From NCBI RefSeq assembly GCF_019399895.1, contig NC_091868.1:2218499-2282498 (forward strand): a stretch of DNA of 64,000 nucleotides, written 5' to 3'. This DNA is from Cardiocondyla obscurior. Its lineage: Eukaryota; Arthropoda; Insecta; Hymenoptera; Formicidae. The translations under genes and the position numbers were made by a program. Under the pieces are notes generated by a model. The model had not been told where the DNA came from. It saw only the letters and a list, made by a program, of their open reading frames with translations, and ran no database searches. Each line of letters begins with the position of its first letter. Positions within the stretch are counted from its first letter, which is position 1. Below are positions 51,299 to 64,000 of the stretch, piece by piece.

Positions 51299-54200
51299 GT
51301 GCGTGTGTTTTATTAACAGAAAAATATCAATGACGGATGCGATTCAATGCGGGAGTTCTGAATATGCGGAGTGCGCAACTGCAACGCGTTTGTCACTAAT
51401 AACGAAACTTACATCGTTATTTTTTCACGGCATTGCGATTTGTTAAATAAACGCGCTCGGCTATATAGCTACGAGCGGCGGTGGATGAAAGCCGATTATT
51501 TATCGCCCGATCGACCGACAGTGCATTAGCGTTCCGTTATTCCCCGCGTTTCAGAATATTCTCCCCGTGTTGTTCTGCCGTATTTTCACTTTTAGCCAAT
51601 TTTATGCCGTGCTTTTAATAGCGCTTAAAAAAAAAGGAGCTAGTTGTTTTTATTTATTTATTATTTTAAACTAAGAAAATAAGAAAGAAAAACTAAAAAA
51701 ATATGTATAAAATAACTCTTTGATTTCGTGCACATTTCGATATATTTTTCTCTAAATATGACGGTGTAAAATACTTTTTTTTTTTTTAATTATTATTAAA
51801 GGACGATATTTCTATTGCGCCACATATTAATTTCAATTTTTCAGTTTTTGCATTTAGAAAGCAAATACAAATAAAAAGATTATGGTTTCTCGTAAACACG
51901 TTATTACTGCGATATCAATGTATATGTATATTTATTTTTCCCATCAGTAATTAATATTTTATTTACTTATTATTAATTAATGTTAATATTATATTACAAT
52001 ATATTTATTATAATTGAAATAAATTAATTCGTACGTATCACGTGTTAGAACCAATTTCTTTCCGCACGTATCGAAATGCTTTTGGTCAATAAATTATATT
52101 AATTTGTATTATTACTACACGCAACAGTTTAATTTTATTTCCTAGAATTTCGCCGCGTTTCGAGCAAAAATATCTGTTTCAAGACGTATAACAATACTGT
52201 AGTTAAAAAATACTACCAGCACAAATATTAAGAGGGGGGAAAAAAATATATAAATACACGCAACCAAGATAAAAAATACTGGATTAGACCGCGTTGGATA
52301 AACGAGCGTATTGATTTATTCGCGATCGTGCAGGAGCAATACTGCGGTGATTATTATTTAATCAATTAACAATCTCCCGCTGATTAATATTTAACGATAC
52401 TCTCACGTTCCGCGACGAGCGTGTGATTGATGCCAGTGAATGATGCAATTTCGACGGGGAGCACTGCGTTTATAACATTTTGATAGGCCGCTTGTCCATC
52501 TCTGCCAGCGAAATACGGGTGTTTCGCGCGGAAAAATACGGTTTCCCGGGCCCGAGTAAAGTAACGTCGTGTTTGCACGGCGGTTTAAAGGTGCGCTCGC
52601 ATCTCGCGCTCCTCTGTTCGCCTTTCCGCTCAATTTGCAGCTACAACCGTTGTCGGTAAACGTCACGGTCCTGTATAACGCCACTGGAATCAATCACGTC
52701 TCCCGGAGCAAGCATTTCCTCGAGGCTGACGATTATGAATGAGATACTTATGTGGAAATTCGGTTTCTTCAGAAATTCGAGAATAAATGCGCCGCGACTG
52801 AATTGGATTTGTAACGATTTAACTTGAGTAAAAAAAAAAAAAGAAAAAAAATAAAGAAGAATAGATTTGCGCGTGACTCTTAATAGAATTTACGGCTTCG
52901 AGAAAAAAGAAATTAATAAGGTTTTTTATATGCGATTTAAATTAATGGTGAAGTTGAAATTTTGGGCCGGCCCTACGTTCAGTGATAATACATCATACAC
53001 GCTATTCTGTATTCAACGATATTGCTGCAATCAATTTTGTTTCGAATATGCATGATCAGCGCTTTGTACGTGACGCGAAAAATCGGTGAAAAAATATCGT
53101 CCGTGTTACAAAGCACAGGCCGTGTTTGTGTCAGGTGTAGTTTTTTTTTCTTTTTTTTTCGTAAAAGTCATATATAAAACACGTGTTAGCCGATTCTATT
53201 GTTCGATACAAGTCGCGTGGATACTTTCTACACAAAGCAACGTCCGTCTATCATAAAAATGTGCATATTTAAAATTTATTTATGTGAACAATGACTGTAA
53301 AGTTTAACTCGGCGAATGTATTGTTCTATTTTTCAATCTCTGGCGAAAGTAAAATATTACATTCCGTAATAAACAAAAAATATAATATTTATATATAAAT
53401 TTGTTAATCTGATTTAAAATATTATCTTTGCTATCGTTAATCAAAAGATGACGGTTTATACAGACTTGCACGTTTAATTAATTTCTTTCGCCGAATTTAT
53501 TTTTAAGTCAAATAGTTTACGTGAACTTTAAAGAGAGCCAATTTTTCTAACGATTAAATATGAAAGTTTCGAGCTTAAGAGCGCAAAATTATCGATATCT
53601 ACCGCACGCTATGTGCATTCTTACACCGCTCTGATATTATGAGTACCTACGTACATATATTCTAATCGCTTACGAATTTCCGCGTTTAAAGCAATCATGC
53701 ATTCCAAAGCAAAGCAGCGGAGGAAGGAAACCTCGGCGGAAAACTAAGTGCATCGCCTCGTATCTGAGACACTATGTGGGGAACATCAGGAATTAGCGTG
53801 TATATCTCGCCAAATGAATTAGCTGAGGCGACTAATAATATGGACTGCTGTCGGCTTCGCCGCTTCAAAGGCTAGCTCTTGCGGTTCTCGGCCGCTTTTC
53901 CGCTTGATTCGGAGGAAATTCACCGGGGTAAAGTTATGTAGGTTCCTACCGAGTTTACTCTCCTCATTCTCTCTCTCTGTCTCTCTTTCTCTTTCCTCTT
54001 AATCCTTCGTCGACGTGACGATAATAAATAGTTAAGAGGAAGCTTTCTTTGATCAATTTAAATTTGTGAAAATTAGCGAAAATCGCTGGAGCATCGATAG
54101 CCTTTCACTTCAAATATTAAACGCTAGCGACTCAAAATCTAAAGTTTCTCGCAGGCAATTACAAGCGTGTAATTTAATTTCGATTTAACGTTGCTTAATA

Positions 54201-54358
54201 TAATTTCGTCTGAAACCCGGCGAATGAAATATTCGATGCTAGAAGCAGGAAAGGCAAGGGAAAAAAAAAGCAAAAAAAAAAAAGGAGAAATGATAACCCG
54301 TCAGACTGACTTCGTACCCGAAGAAAATAACTGCAGATCGTAGAAATTGATCGTGAGT

Positions 54359-54409
54359 TGAAAGGTACGCTGTGCACTGGAGAACCATCTCCTGCAGCAG
54401 TACCTTTCA
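54359..54409. repeat. Long near-perfect hairpin, short pre-miRNA-like
   Basis: Arms 54360-54368 and 54400-54408 pair perfectly (GAAAGGTAC/GTACCTTTC), with T359-A409 extending the base. Pairing continues inward with small bulges to GGAGA/TCTCC around an ACCA loop, about 20 pairs in all. It is shorter than a usual insect pre-miRNA and matches no miRNA I know. Confidence 0.6.
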
Positions 54410-54410
54410 T

Positions 54411-54418
54411 ATATATAG

Positions 54419-54459
<41 letters not shown>

Positions 54460-54480
54460 ATATATATGTACTATATATAC
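54411..54480. repeat. TA/TG dinucleotide microsatellite
   Basis: A TA run interrupted by GTATG units, directly abutting the hairpin at 54359-54409. Confidence 0.9.
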
Positions 54481-57400
54481 ACCTTTGTGGCAGATGAGTC
54501 GTGTTTGAAATAAAAGTCATTTCATCTCAAAGTGAGCAGCGGACGTGCGCAACGATCTACGGCAGGTTAGCCTCTCCAGCCATACTTGAAGAGGACTCAA
54601 GAGTGTCTCAACGGCGACGAAGAAAGGGGATGAAAAAACATGACGAGGGTGGAAAAAGACGAGAGAAAACACGTTGTTGTTATTCGACAAGCGGGAAATG
54701 CACTTATCGCATTAGCTGTAATGGCGAGCTGCCATTCGGGTTGTCCGTTTCGCCGCGTCTTACTGCTGTCATGTTTATCATCCCCCACGATGGCCAATTG
54801 GATTTAACGCGGCCGTTACCACGGCATGCAGGAGGCATTTAATCAAAAGCGACAAGCTAATTGCATCGACGAATTTCGCGTGAGCAACTGAATCGTCTGA
54901 CGATATTGCGCTAAATAGAATGTAGTGAAGCCGATTAAGATACGGGGGATTGATCGAACTTTGTTAAAGTCTTATCAATTTAATTAAAAGTGTAATCGTA
55001 AGTTGAAAAATATTGCGTGAAACTTAAAAATCGGTCTGTTAGCAATTTATAATATAATTCCAATATTATTATTATTTTTTTAATTTTAAATGATTATACA
55101 AAAAGTAAAAGAACCTACTTATGTGATTTTGCTTATAATTTTTAAACGTATGCGGACAATTATGTTCGATGGTAACAAGAAAAAGTTAATAGGTTAATCT
55201 AAGGTTAATCCAAACCACTGATTATGAAACCATAATTTATAACGACATAATCCCGAATGAAACTGGCTAACTACATTCTTGGTCAATCGATGGCTAACCA
55301 ATCGCATTTGTAATCTCGGTTACAATCTTTCGGTCGCCAATTCGACTTGATAATCGGCGGAAGCGCGGACTCTGATTACTTCGTCCATTCGCAGGCAGCT
55401 GGTACCCACCCTTCGTTCTAGATCAATATGTCCGTTCAGAAAGTTCTTATCGCGTTCGTTCGTCGGGGATCATAGCGAGATTTCACTAGCAATCCCGTCG
55501 CTGAACGCGATAACGAGCGAATTTGGTCGGTCGAGCCATATCGATTTAAGTTTAATTATTACTCCAATATCGGAGGAACTGTCGTGTGGCAGTTTCTCGT
55601 TAAAATCTTTTCGCAAAAGCTGAGATATCGTTGGATTTCTGTCCAATATTGAAGTTTGCGTTTTCGTAGCTAAATTTCTTTTTCTTTTTCTTTTTTTTTT
55701 CCAATTCTATAATATCTATTCGTTGAAATTCCATTTGTTTCAATATTTGTTTAAATATTCTTTACAATATTTTTACAGGATAATATTACTTTTCATAATT
55801 GTTCGGTCAAACCGTCCACCGCTGGTATCAAATTATCTGCGTTTAAAGCTGAAACATTTATTCGCAATATCTCTGCTTTTACGAGCTGAAAATATTCCTC
55901 GTAAACATCACTCGCTTAGAATATAATGTCAAAGAATCTTATTCGTAAAGGCTTTTTTAAGACCCGGAGAATCGTCTCGACCTATCTTCAAAAATACACT
56001 TAAAAATCTCATCTCGAGAAACCAAGTCGCAGACGAAGTCATAAACGTCGCTCTAACTTCCAACGAAGCTTTTAATAATTCAGACCAGTTATAAAACACG
56101 CGTGCTGCAGGAATCATCTCCGCGACTGCGAGCCGTATAAAAAAAAAAGAAAATTTAATATTTTCCACCCCCGCCTACCGAAAATGACCCCGTAAAACTC
56201 AGCAGTAAAAAGCCAGGCGATATCTGTTCGACCTGGGCGCGCCATTGCTTTAACAACCCGGTGTCGCGGGTCTTCAACCGTCTCGTTAACGAGAGTTAGT
56301 ATAAGAATTTAGCATTCGCGAATGAGCGGGACAATTTTCTCGTAGCGTTAATCAACGTAATGGGAAAGTCATTATTTCTCGCGGTTTGGCGCGAGGCAAA
56401 AAAGTTTGAGATCCTCGGTGCTACTAGATTTTCAGCCCGCACGCATGCTTACCGGAAGAATTACGACGCAAAGTGACCATTAGAATTCTGATACAGCCGC
56501 TGAAATTTATAACCGGCAGTAAATTAATTCCTACCCACCGGAAATTAATTCGTCCTGCTTTCGCGCCGTTTTTCATCAGCGCGTCGCCCGCGCTTATTGT
56601 CGCATAATGTTCCGCGACGCGCGTATATTTTCATAGCTCGAATCGAAATAAGATCGCGCGGCATTAAAATCACGTAGACCGCGCAATGCGCGTTATTGAG
56701 TCGGCGAATAAATTAAAGTGCACGATACTTTCGAACTTTCATGAATAATCATTTAATCCTATCGCCGAACAATGAAATTTCGTTAGTATTTAAATAATGT
56801 AATATCACAAATATTTCTGTTTGTGTAAATGTACAATTACAACTTGATTGAATCAAATTACATTTCGAAGTAAATGATTAACAAATTTTACAATATGTAA
56901 ATTAAATTGCTGTTTGTAATTAAATTCTTTTTTTTCACGAAATAATTAACATTCCCTGACAAATATCTAGAAATTATTTGATTCCGCGAATAATTCGCAT
57001 CGAGTCTGTCTGCAAAAGTTCTATGGTCTAATATCTCCTGCTGTCTATCTGCGCAAGTGTTTCCTTAATTTTATTCGCGGCGCGCTTATCATTCTTCACG
57101 CGATACGAGATTTATCTTCGCGAAATTGAAACGCTAAGGAGAAATATTACGGAGAAACAGCCGGATTATGAAAATTGATGGCCGCTTGAAAATCTCGAGG
57201 GGAAACAAAATTTTCTTAAAACAAAGTTATCGCGCCGGTATTGCGATGCGGCATTTGTATTGGCGTAACACTGAATTACCGTTCCCCGATAGTAGCTCGC
57301 TCCAAGTTTTGACGATTGAGTTTCGAGGAGCGAACTCATTCGTCTTCGAACGAGAGATACACTCGCAGCGGTACGATCGCGGAGCCCGAAATTGCTTCCA

Positions 57401-58451
57401 AAAGTAACTCTTCCCAGTCGAGCGGTAACGCACGCCCGTCAAACAACACGAATTCCTCCGACCTCATCCGCGGCGTGCGCATTCCGCGAGCGTTTGCTAC
57501 GTCTTCTCGAGCGAAAGCGGCCGAGCTGTCTGACAGCTATCGACGGTCAAAAGAGGCCCCCGCACTTTTTCGAGAGGGATTAGTTTATATTCTTTATTCC
57601 CGCCGGGGTTCACCGTGGAACCCGCATTTCGAATGTCCGGAATTTTCTTCCTTCGTTCGTGGGAAACGGAGAGGCTTTCCCATTCCACGAGGCCGTGGCA
57701 GGGACTTCTCTTAACGAGGACGCGCGATAATACGACTTCATCAGCGGTTCTTACCCTGACGCAGCTAGAATTTCGCGCAGTTCGGCCGCATTCCTTCGGC
57801 AAGTTCGCCGTCGTCTTTTCAACAGCGGTGACAGACGATGACTAGAGCGTCGACGACAACGACGGAAAACTCGGAGGAGCTTTCCCGGAACTTCTCTCGG
57901 CGTAGTAGTTTGCGGCCTCATAAGAGCAATCCCTCCCTCCCATCCCCTCCCGCAATTCGCGAGCTGATTTTAATGAAGTGGCAGAGTAAGAAATAGCTGC
58001 TCAAATTCTATGTACACCTCGCAGTTTTTTTTATTTTTTATTAATTTATTAAAATATCTAAAGTGCTATTTATTATATTTAAAAATATGTACCACATTTC
58101 AGCAATAATAATAATCGATAAGATTGTTAGAAAATTTAAGATTTATTTGAAATAAATAAAATTAATTTTGCCACACGGTTGTGTTTAAAAAATTATGCAT
58201 TACGCGGTAATGAGAAGATAGTGATTTATTTTCATATAAAAGCGATTGGACATGCACGTATCATTTCCACGGTACGTGTGCTTGCAAATTAAGCCATGCG
58301 AATTCCAATCAAGTGTAATTCAAAGCAGCACGTCATTAAAAGCAAGACGCTTCAATAATTTGCCTGCGCTTGAGAACCGCTTATACTGTCGTATCGATTC
58401 GCGCGTATCGTGCTAATACTAATAAGATGTTATACAATGTGGAGTTTTTGT

Positions 58452-58489
58452 AAAGGATGTCAAACTGTCGTCAGCGGTTGACATCCTTT
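58452..58489. repeat. 12-bp perfect stem-loop
   Basis: AAAGGATGTCAA (58452-58463) pairs with TTGACATCCTTT (58478-58489) across 14 loop bases that include a further CTG/CAG pairing. Confidence 0.8.
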
Positions 58490-61400
58490 TATCATATTTT
58501 GTTTCGTCTCGCGTAAGTTATACGTGTAATTAGCTTTTGATATGAGTCGGGGCATACGTTTGCTCGACGATCGATACGGTAAATATTTGCTTCCTCGAAG
58601 TTCCGAATTAACGTCCAACCGCACAATGCGATGTTTAAAATAATCGATCATATATCTCCGATATATCCTAGCCAATATCGATGCCCGACAAATATTATTT
58701 TTCAAGCGAAACATTGCTAGACAAACAATTTTTTTTTATTCCTATCTACAAAACGTTTCGGTCAATTAATTGTTTCACGCTTGGAAGCGGCGCTTGAAAT
58801 ATTATTTCGCCAAAAAGTGATTTCTCTTCCGTAAAATGACGTACTTTTAAATTTCCCTCACGGCAAATTTCTCGAGTTTGACACGCGACAAGTCTCTCTT
58901 CAAGTGGGAGGAATATTTCAAAACTGGTACATATACCCTAGGCTGGCAACGTGAATAATGATAGCGCGCGGAATATTAACGATAAAATTTGGCGGCGAGA
59001 CTTTGATATATAACGTAAGAAATAATCTGAAGACCCGCGGGAGAAAAATATTAGGACTCGTACTATGTAAAGAAACTGGTATCTCTCGCGGACGCGGAGG
59101 ACCTCTTATCCCTTGAATCACGATGAGATTAAGTCGGCATGAGAGTCACCGGGAACGGCCACCAATACCGCTCGTTGAATTGCAACTAATTTTTCATCGC
59201 GAGCTAAGCGCGCCGTTGTAAATCAATACGGTGGCGCACCTGTGCACGCGTGCCCGGATTTCGCAACGTCGAGAGGGAATTATTTATGGGAACGATGCGG
59301 GACACGGTGGCGGTGCGGCTTTTATCGCGAGCAAGCATCCGAGTTATCTTCGCACCCGGGGAGATACGGGAATTTTTAATCTCACCGTTACCACGGCCGC
59401 CGTACGACTTCGGTCGCACTCACGCGGTTTGTAAAGGAAAAAGGGGCCGACCGCCCTGGGAGGATTCGTCGCGCCCGCGTCCCGACATCCCGATCTTCGC
59501 GCAAATTATTTTGGCAACTTTTCAAAGTCGCAACGCTACGCCCGGAATTGCGAAAGAATCCCGCGAACATCCGCCGTGAGATTTTCATTATCAGCGACAA
59601 CGGAGGCGAGGGCCGAGCGAAGCCTGATTTATAGCGCGTATATCCGCGATCTAAACTGTCGGTGGTACTCGCGGTACAGGCGTTACGCGAAGCAAACCAC
59701 TCCTCGAAATTTCAACCCAAATATTGATTGCGAATTGAAACTAAAAAATGATTTAAAACGATTTAATAACATTGAAAGCTTTTGAATAACGATCAGATAT
59801 AATTCTCAAAAATAAACGTGGAAAGAGAATAATGCAATTTAGTCTTCTTTGAAAAGAGCGATGGCGAGCTTCGTCCATTTTTTCCGACCTCGATTTTTAA
59901 ACATTTTATTTTTTTCATGTCAAATAGTATTATTAGATAAAACGTATTCTTATAAAATATTATTCAAGTTTGTTAATTTTACCTATTTCTTTTATTCTTT
60001 TTATCTTTTTCTTTTGCTTTACTTCCCTCGCGTCTCGCGCAACTCTAATACTACGAATTGCATACGTCAGAGAGACAGGATAGCATGTAGGATTTTACAT
60101 TGTATGTTTAGAAAGCTCGGTATACTCCAGCTGATATCAGCTTTGGACCAGCATGCATGCCCGGGGAAACAACGAGTAACGGGTAGCCGGTTGCCAACAA
60201 GTAACTTCGCTTCCAACGAACCGTCCGCAAATTAGTAGTATGGCATTGTTCGCGCAGTTCCATATTTGCATAAAGAGGAATTTATAATAATCCGGGCAAG
60301 CCATGTCGACTAAGTCATCAGAACGGAAACAGTAATGGTACAATCATAAAATATGTACGCGCTCGTCTCTTTATATGTTTTTCATTTCGAGCGATTTTAG
60401 CAATAATTGCAATAATCCCTTTTGTTATTACGGTATTAGTAACTTAACGAATGCCACGAATTAAACGCGACACAATTTCGCACGCGTATTTAAACAGCAC
60501 GACCTTTTAATAAATAATTTTAACATAATTCTCTAGGCAATTTTGCTGACCAAATGCATTTATAAACGTCGCAAGAATTGCGATTGTGATAAAAATTAAA
60601 ATATGAAAAGGTTTAATTAGAATTAAATACCAAATAAATCCGATACATCGTAATTTTTTCTTAATTAAAGTTTTGTTACATTTCGATTGATTTTCCCTTC
60701 TCTTATATTCCAAACGTAATCCGAGTCGTTACATAAATTTCATTCGATTTAACGACAAGGCTTTTGTCACGAAAGTCCTTAAGAATCATTATCCCTTCAA
60801 CTCTAACTTAACTGAACCTATACAGGCGTGCGCTTATTTTAATTCAGAAATAATTCGACTCTCAGCAGTCACGTAATCACGTAGTCGACGTTCATTAAAG
60901 GCGAAATAATAACGGATAAAATTCTGCAATTTATCACGGTCAATGAATAGATCCTAAAGGTTTTCGCGAGAGCTGATTATCCGCTTCATTATATTACGCC
61001 GTGTAAACTGTCGAGCTGCCCCGCCATGTGCGCTATTCTAATTTTACGGAAAGTAATTATCCTCTATAGAATTATCTCGTAGAAATTATGCCGTGAGAAA
61101 CGAGGTATATCGGACTTACATCACGGCATACGGGGCGATTAAAACCGTGCGCGGACGAGTGGTAATAAAGCCCAAGTAGCGCAACATTCGTGCATCCAAA
61201 CGCATCGCCCATTCGAGATATTTGCCCTGCGGCAGAGAATACCGGTCGTATTTGTTCAATTAAAACTGGCTGAAAAGAGAAACTGTACATGTAACGAGAG
61301 AAAATATTTGATAACTACTAGTACCGGTATACATATAACAAAAAAAAAAAAATAAAAAAAAGCGTTGTTTTTTCTTTCATGTATATATATTTATTTTAGC

Positions 61401-64000
61401 TTCTACGTAAGTTTGGACACGATGCAAATTAAAACAGACGCGTATTACAATGAAAACGGAAAGTATATAGGTTTTATTTTTTTTTTTTTAATTTGCAAAA
61501 ATCTACAAAATAAATAAATTTGTGCAATTATAAAATAATCGTGCTTCCACAGAAACGTGGATTAAAAACTTGTTAAAGCGAAACTGTTTCAAGCGAGTAT
61601 ATAAAATTTACAGGGATGTACAGTTTTTATTAATTCGTCGTTGGAAATTAATTGCCCGGGCTGAGAAACGTGCGTAAGAATAGTTGTGCATAATGGATAT
61701 TTGCTTACGATATTTCGCGATTCTCTTCGGTTACGTTGCCGGCTACTGCTCATGAATAAATCCGGTTACTGCTTTCTTATTATTCTAATGTAAAAGCGCG
61801 CGGAAATTCGCGTTCATATTGCATAAATCCGATGTCGAGCGGGTCGTTGAAATTTTTACATCGAGCAGCAAAGCTACCCGGCAAACCGGTCCCCAGGGCG
61901 TCTGCAGCACGCGAGATATTTTTTTCTTTTTCCCTCCCCTTCGGCCGCGACGAGAAGATCGCAGATATAAAATATTGCTCGAAGACGCCGGAGATTACGG
62001 CACTTTCCTTCGAGATAATATCACCGCCATTGAAAGCGTAGCCGCTTAATTTTTTCATGCTTTACGCGCAAATTTCTTTTCCTATTGAGCACTCGTGACA
62101 ACGACACAATATCCCATCTACAAGAATTCCACCCGGCAGTTATACGCCATTTCTTACTACTTGTTCTCCGGTATTTGAATACATTTCCTACCGCGTTCGG
62201 AGCCGAAGGAAGCAACGCGAGGGTGGATATTCTCCTACTTTTCTGTCGCCATCCTTGCGTGAAAATATCTAAAATAAGATATTCCAAAGAGAAACGTTTT
62301 CGATTGCAAATAGCTTCATGAAAGTCCGATATTACGGTGCGAATAAAAAATAAAATAAAAAAAAATATTGATACAGTAAATCGCGTTGATCATAAGCCGA
62401 AGCTACGTAAACCGTTGTTGACAAGGCGCCGCGATAAAAATTATAAGCTCGCCGTTTTCTAAATTCGGTTCAGAAATATTATCCGTACACAAAAAGCGCT
62501 TGGATCGTATTAAAGACACAATCGTGCGTATCGCGCTCGGCGCACGCTGAGTGAAGCATCGACGTGAAATATGGCGCTCTGAGAAAGAATTAATGATAGT
62601 CGTCGGAAACTCGGTTTGTCTGCTTTTCTTTGGCCTCTCTCCCCCCCCGCAAATTTTTAGCCCGATACAAACATTTCTTTGCGCTCGGGCGGAAACATTC
62701 TCCCGACTTCGCGCACTTCCGATCGTGGATCAACGTCACCCGCCGCATCGTCTCGTTTGGCAACATTATTCTATACTTCGACCAGCAAAGTTTCCCTTCG
62801 AACGGTGTCGATAAATCTTTACGCAAACAAGACCCCGGGAAAGTTGCGCGAATATACGAGCACGCGGAGTGTCTTCGTCGATAAACATGTGGACAAAAAC
62901 GACGATATACGTTTTACAGCGTAATGCTTCTAACCACTTTATATGCCGGGTAGCGAAAGGGCGGACAAACTTTCGTAGCGAGAAGATTGACTCGAAGCAG
63001 GCAGACTGAGAAATTCTATATAATCAAAGGGAGCAGGGCGGTTTTGAAACGTTGTAATACGCGACGAAGTATCATATAATAAAGTAATAATTTATGGAGC
63101 CGGGTCACGTTTTTCTATGGGCGTCACGGTATTTTCTGTTACGTTGTGTTCTTTCAGCTGAAACGCCGTTGATGCGGCTGGATATCTCAACTCGATGTTA
63201 GAGAAGAACAATTTATTTGAACAAAGTCGAACGATGGTAAAGCGTATACCAATATCCCGTACCATGTAACAACGGAAATTTATATTGTTCTCCTGAAAAG
63301 TATACAATAAATAGAGCGTATACCGAAGATCAGGGAAAAATCCGAACGATTTCATTCAATTTATAGATGTATTCTCGTTCGTTTACTTTCAGAGCCACTC
63401 TACCTCGATAAGACAAACATATAAAGCAATCTTCAAAGTCATTCCTTCTTGAAATTCCTGTCGTAACGCGAAATGCGCCGTCATCTATACCGTGGCTCGA
63501 AACCCTCGCGGCGAATAATAACATATCGCTTCGCTCTCCGTTTCTCGAAACGTTACGTATTCCGTACGACTGCGGGCGTAATAATTACGGTAAAATCCGC
63601 AATTATCCCGCGTTTTGTTCATATAACAAATTACAGAAGCGTTTGAACGCGCGAGAATCCATTTCGACCATACTTTACACACTCGAGATACTCGAAGCTC
63701 GCCCGGCTCCGCCGTGCATAACTACTTCGCGTCTTCCTCCCCGTGAGCAGCCACTCGCGGCGTAGATTAAGCAAATGCGCTAACTTCTCCTAACTCCGTC
63801 TGTTTCCATATCGCATAGACGGCACCGATCGTAATCTCAGTTAGCGCGAAAAGAATCCCGCGTCCTAACCAAAGATTTATGCGGCGAAAAGGCGAGGCGA
63901 GGTAAGCGAGAGAAGCGGGAGGGCGCAATCTGCGGCGTTCGCGGGCGATTTTCATTCGCGACGTTCGGGGATTTCGACGTCGATTGACTTCGTCGCTGAA

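Larger units (their letters stand above)
51299..64000. other. Noncoding stretch to the window end
   Basis: No supported gene. It holds a CT run (53968-54000), the 54359-54409 hairpin beside a TA microsatellite (54411-54480), the 58452-58489 hairpin, a 14-bp palindrome at 60129-60142, and CpG-rich patches at about 57.3-57.96, 59.2-59.66 and 63.64-64.0 kb. The last patch has a good donor, GAG|GTAAGC (GT at 63902-63903), preceded in frame by ATG and seven codons, MRRKGEA. The AUG context is poor and the window ends soon after, so no exon is called. Confidence 0.4.

Noticed and set aside
63767..63955. Minus-strand 62-codon frame with a hydrophobic segment (GRGILFALTEITIGAVYAIW)
   Set aside because: No homology recognised, no promoter or splice signal, short; composition could be chance.

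Overview
This is eukaryotic nuclear DNA, most likely from an arthropod and probably a hymenopteran insect (ant-like). The background is AT-rich, yet CpG-containing words such as acgcg, cgcgaa and tcgcg are everywhere. No open frame has the length or texture of a conserved gene, microsatellites and homopolymer runs are common, and the only credible gene signals are short open stretches bounded by splice sites. No bacterial operon, rRNA, tRNA, CRISPR array, viral gene or transposon coding region was recognised. The taxon assignment is an inference from composition only.

Layout. Almost all of the window reads as intergenic or intronic DNA. The best locus is on the plus strand. A GC- and CpG-rich block at about 27.0-28.4 kb carries a TATA-like box (27892-27898) and an arthropod-style initiator (28145-28150). 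It ends in a 17-codon first coding exon (28378-28429) followed directly by a good donor, G|GTACGT. Two tiny upstream ORFs (28359-28378) are chained to the main AUG by TGATG and TAATG stop-start overlaps. The DNA to the right would then be a long first intron. Candidate downstream or alternative exons are at 33118-33554, 35234-35380, 43378-43407 (an alternative first exon, MGCNSKKNMK) and 51059-51298 (80 open codons between a very strong acceptor and a fair donor). A strong acceptor also lies at 30504-30505.

On the minus strand, a second promoter-like GC block at 20.76-21.41 kb precedes an exon at 20732-20397. This exon starts at a strong 3' splice site or a TATA-driven start and ends in an 8-codon coding start with donor AAG|GTATGA. 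A phase-compatible 110-nt exon lies at 16129-16020. If both are real, they form the 5' end of a leftward gene diverging from the rightward one.

Other structure includes a MITE-like inverted-repeat element (50444-50630), a two-copy 30-bp tandem repeat with a TTCG-loop palindrome (39121-39180), several strong hairpins (4510-4530, 9602-9648, 54359-54409, 58452-58489), an 18-bp perfect palindrome (46-63), a duplicated TATCGCGTAAA motif (1191-1268) and a G/C-rich triplet repeat just upstream of the main promoter (27471-27540).

No new biological system can be claimed. The most interesting signal is the compact double-uORF leader of the 28.4-kb exon. All exon calls come from splice-site and frame reasoning and need homology or RNA evidence.
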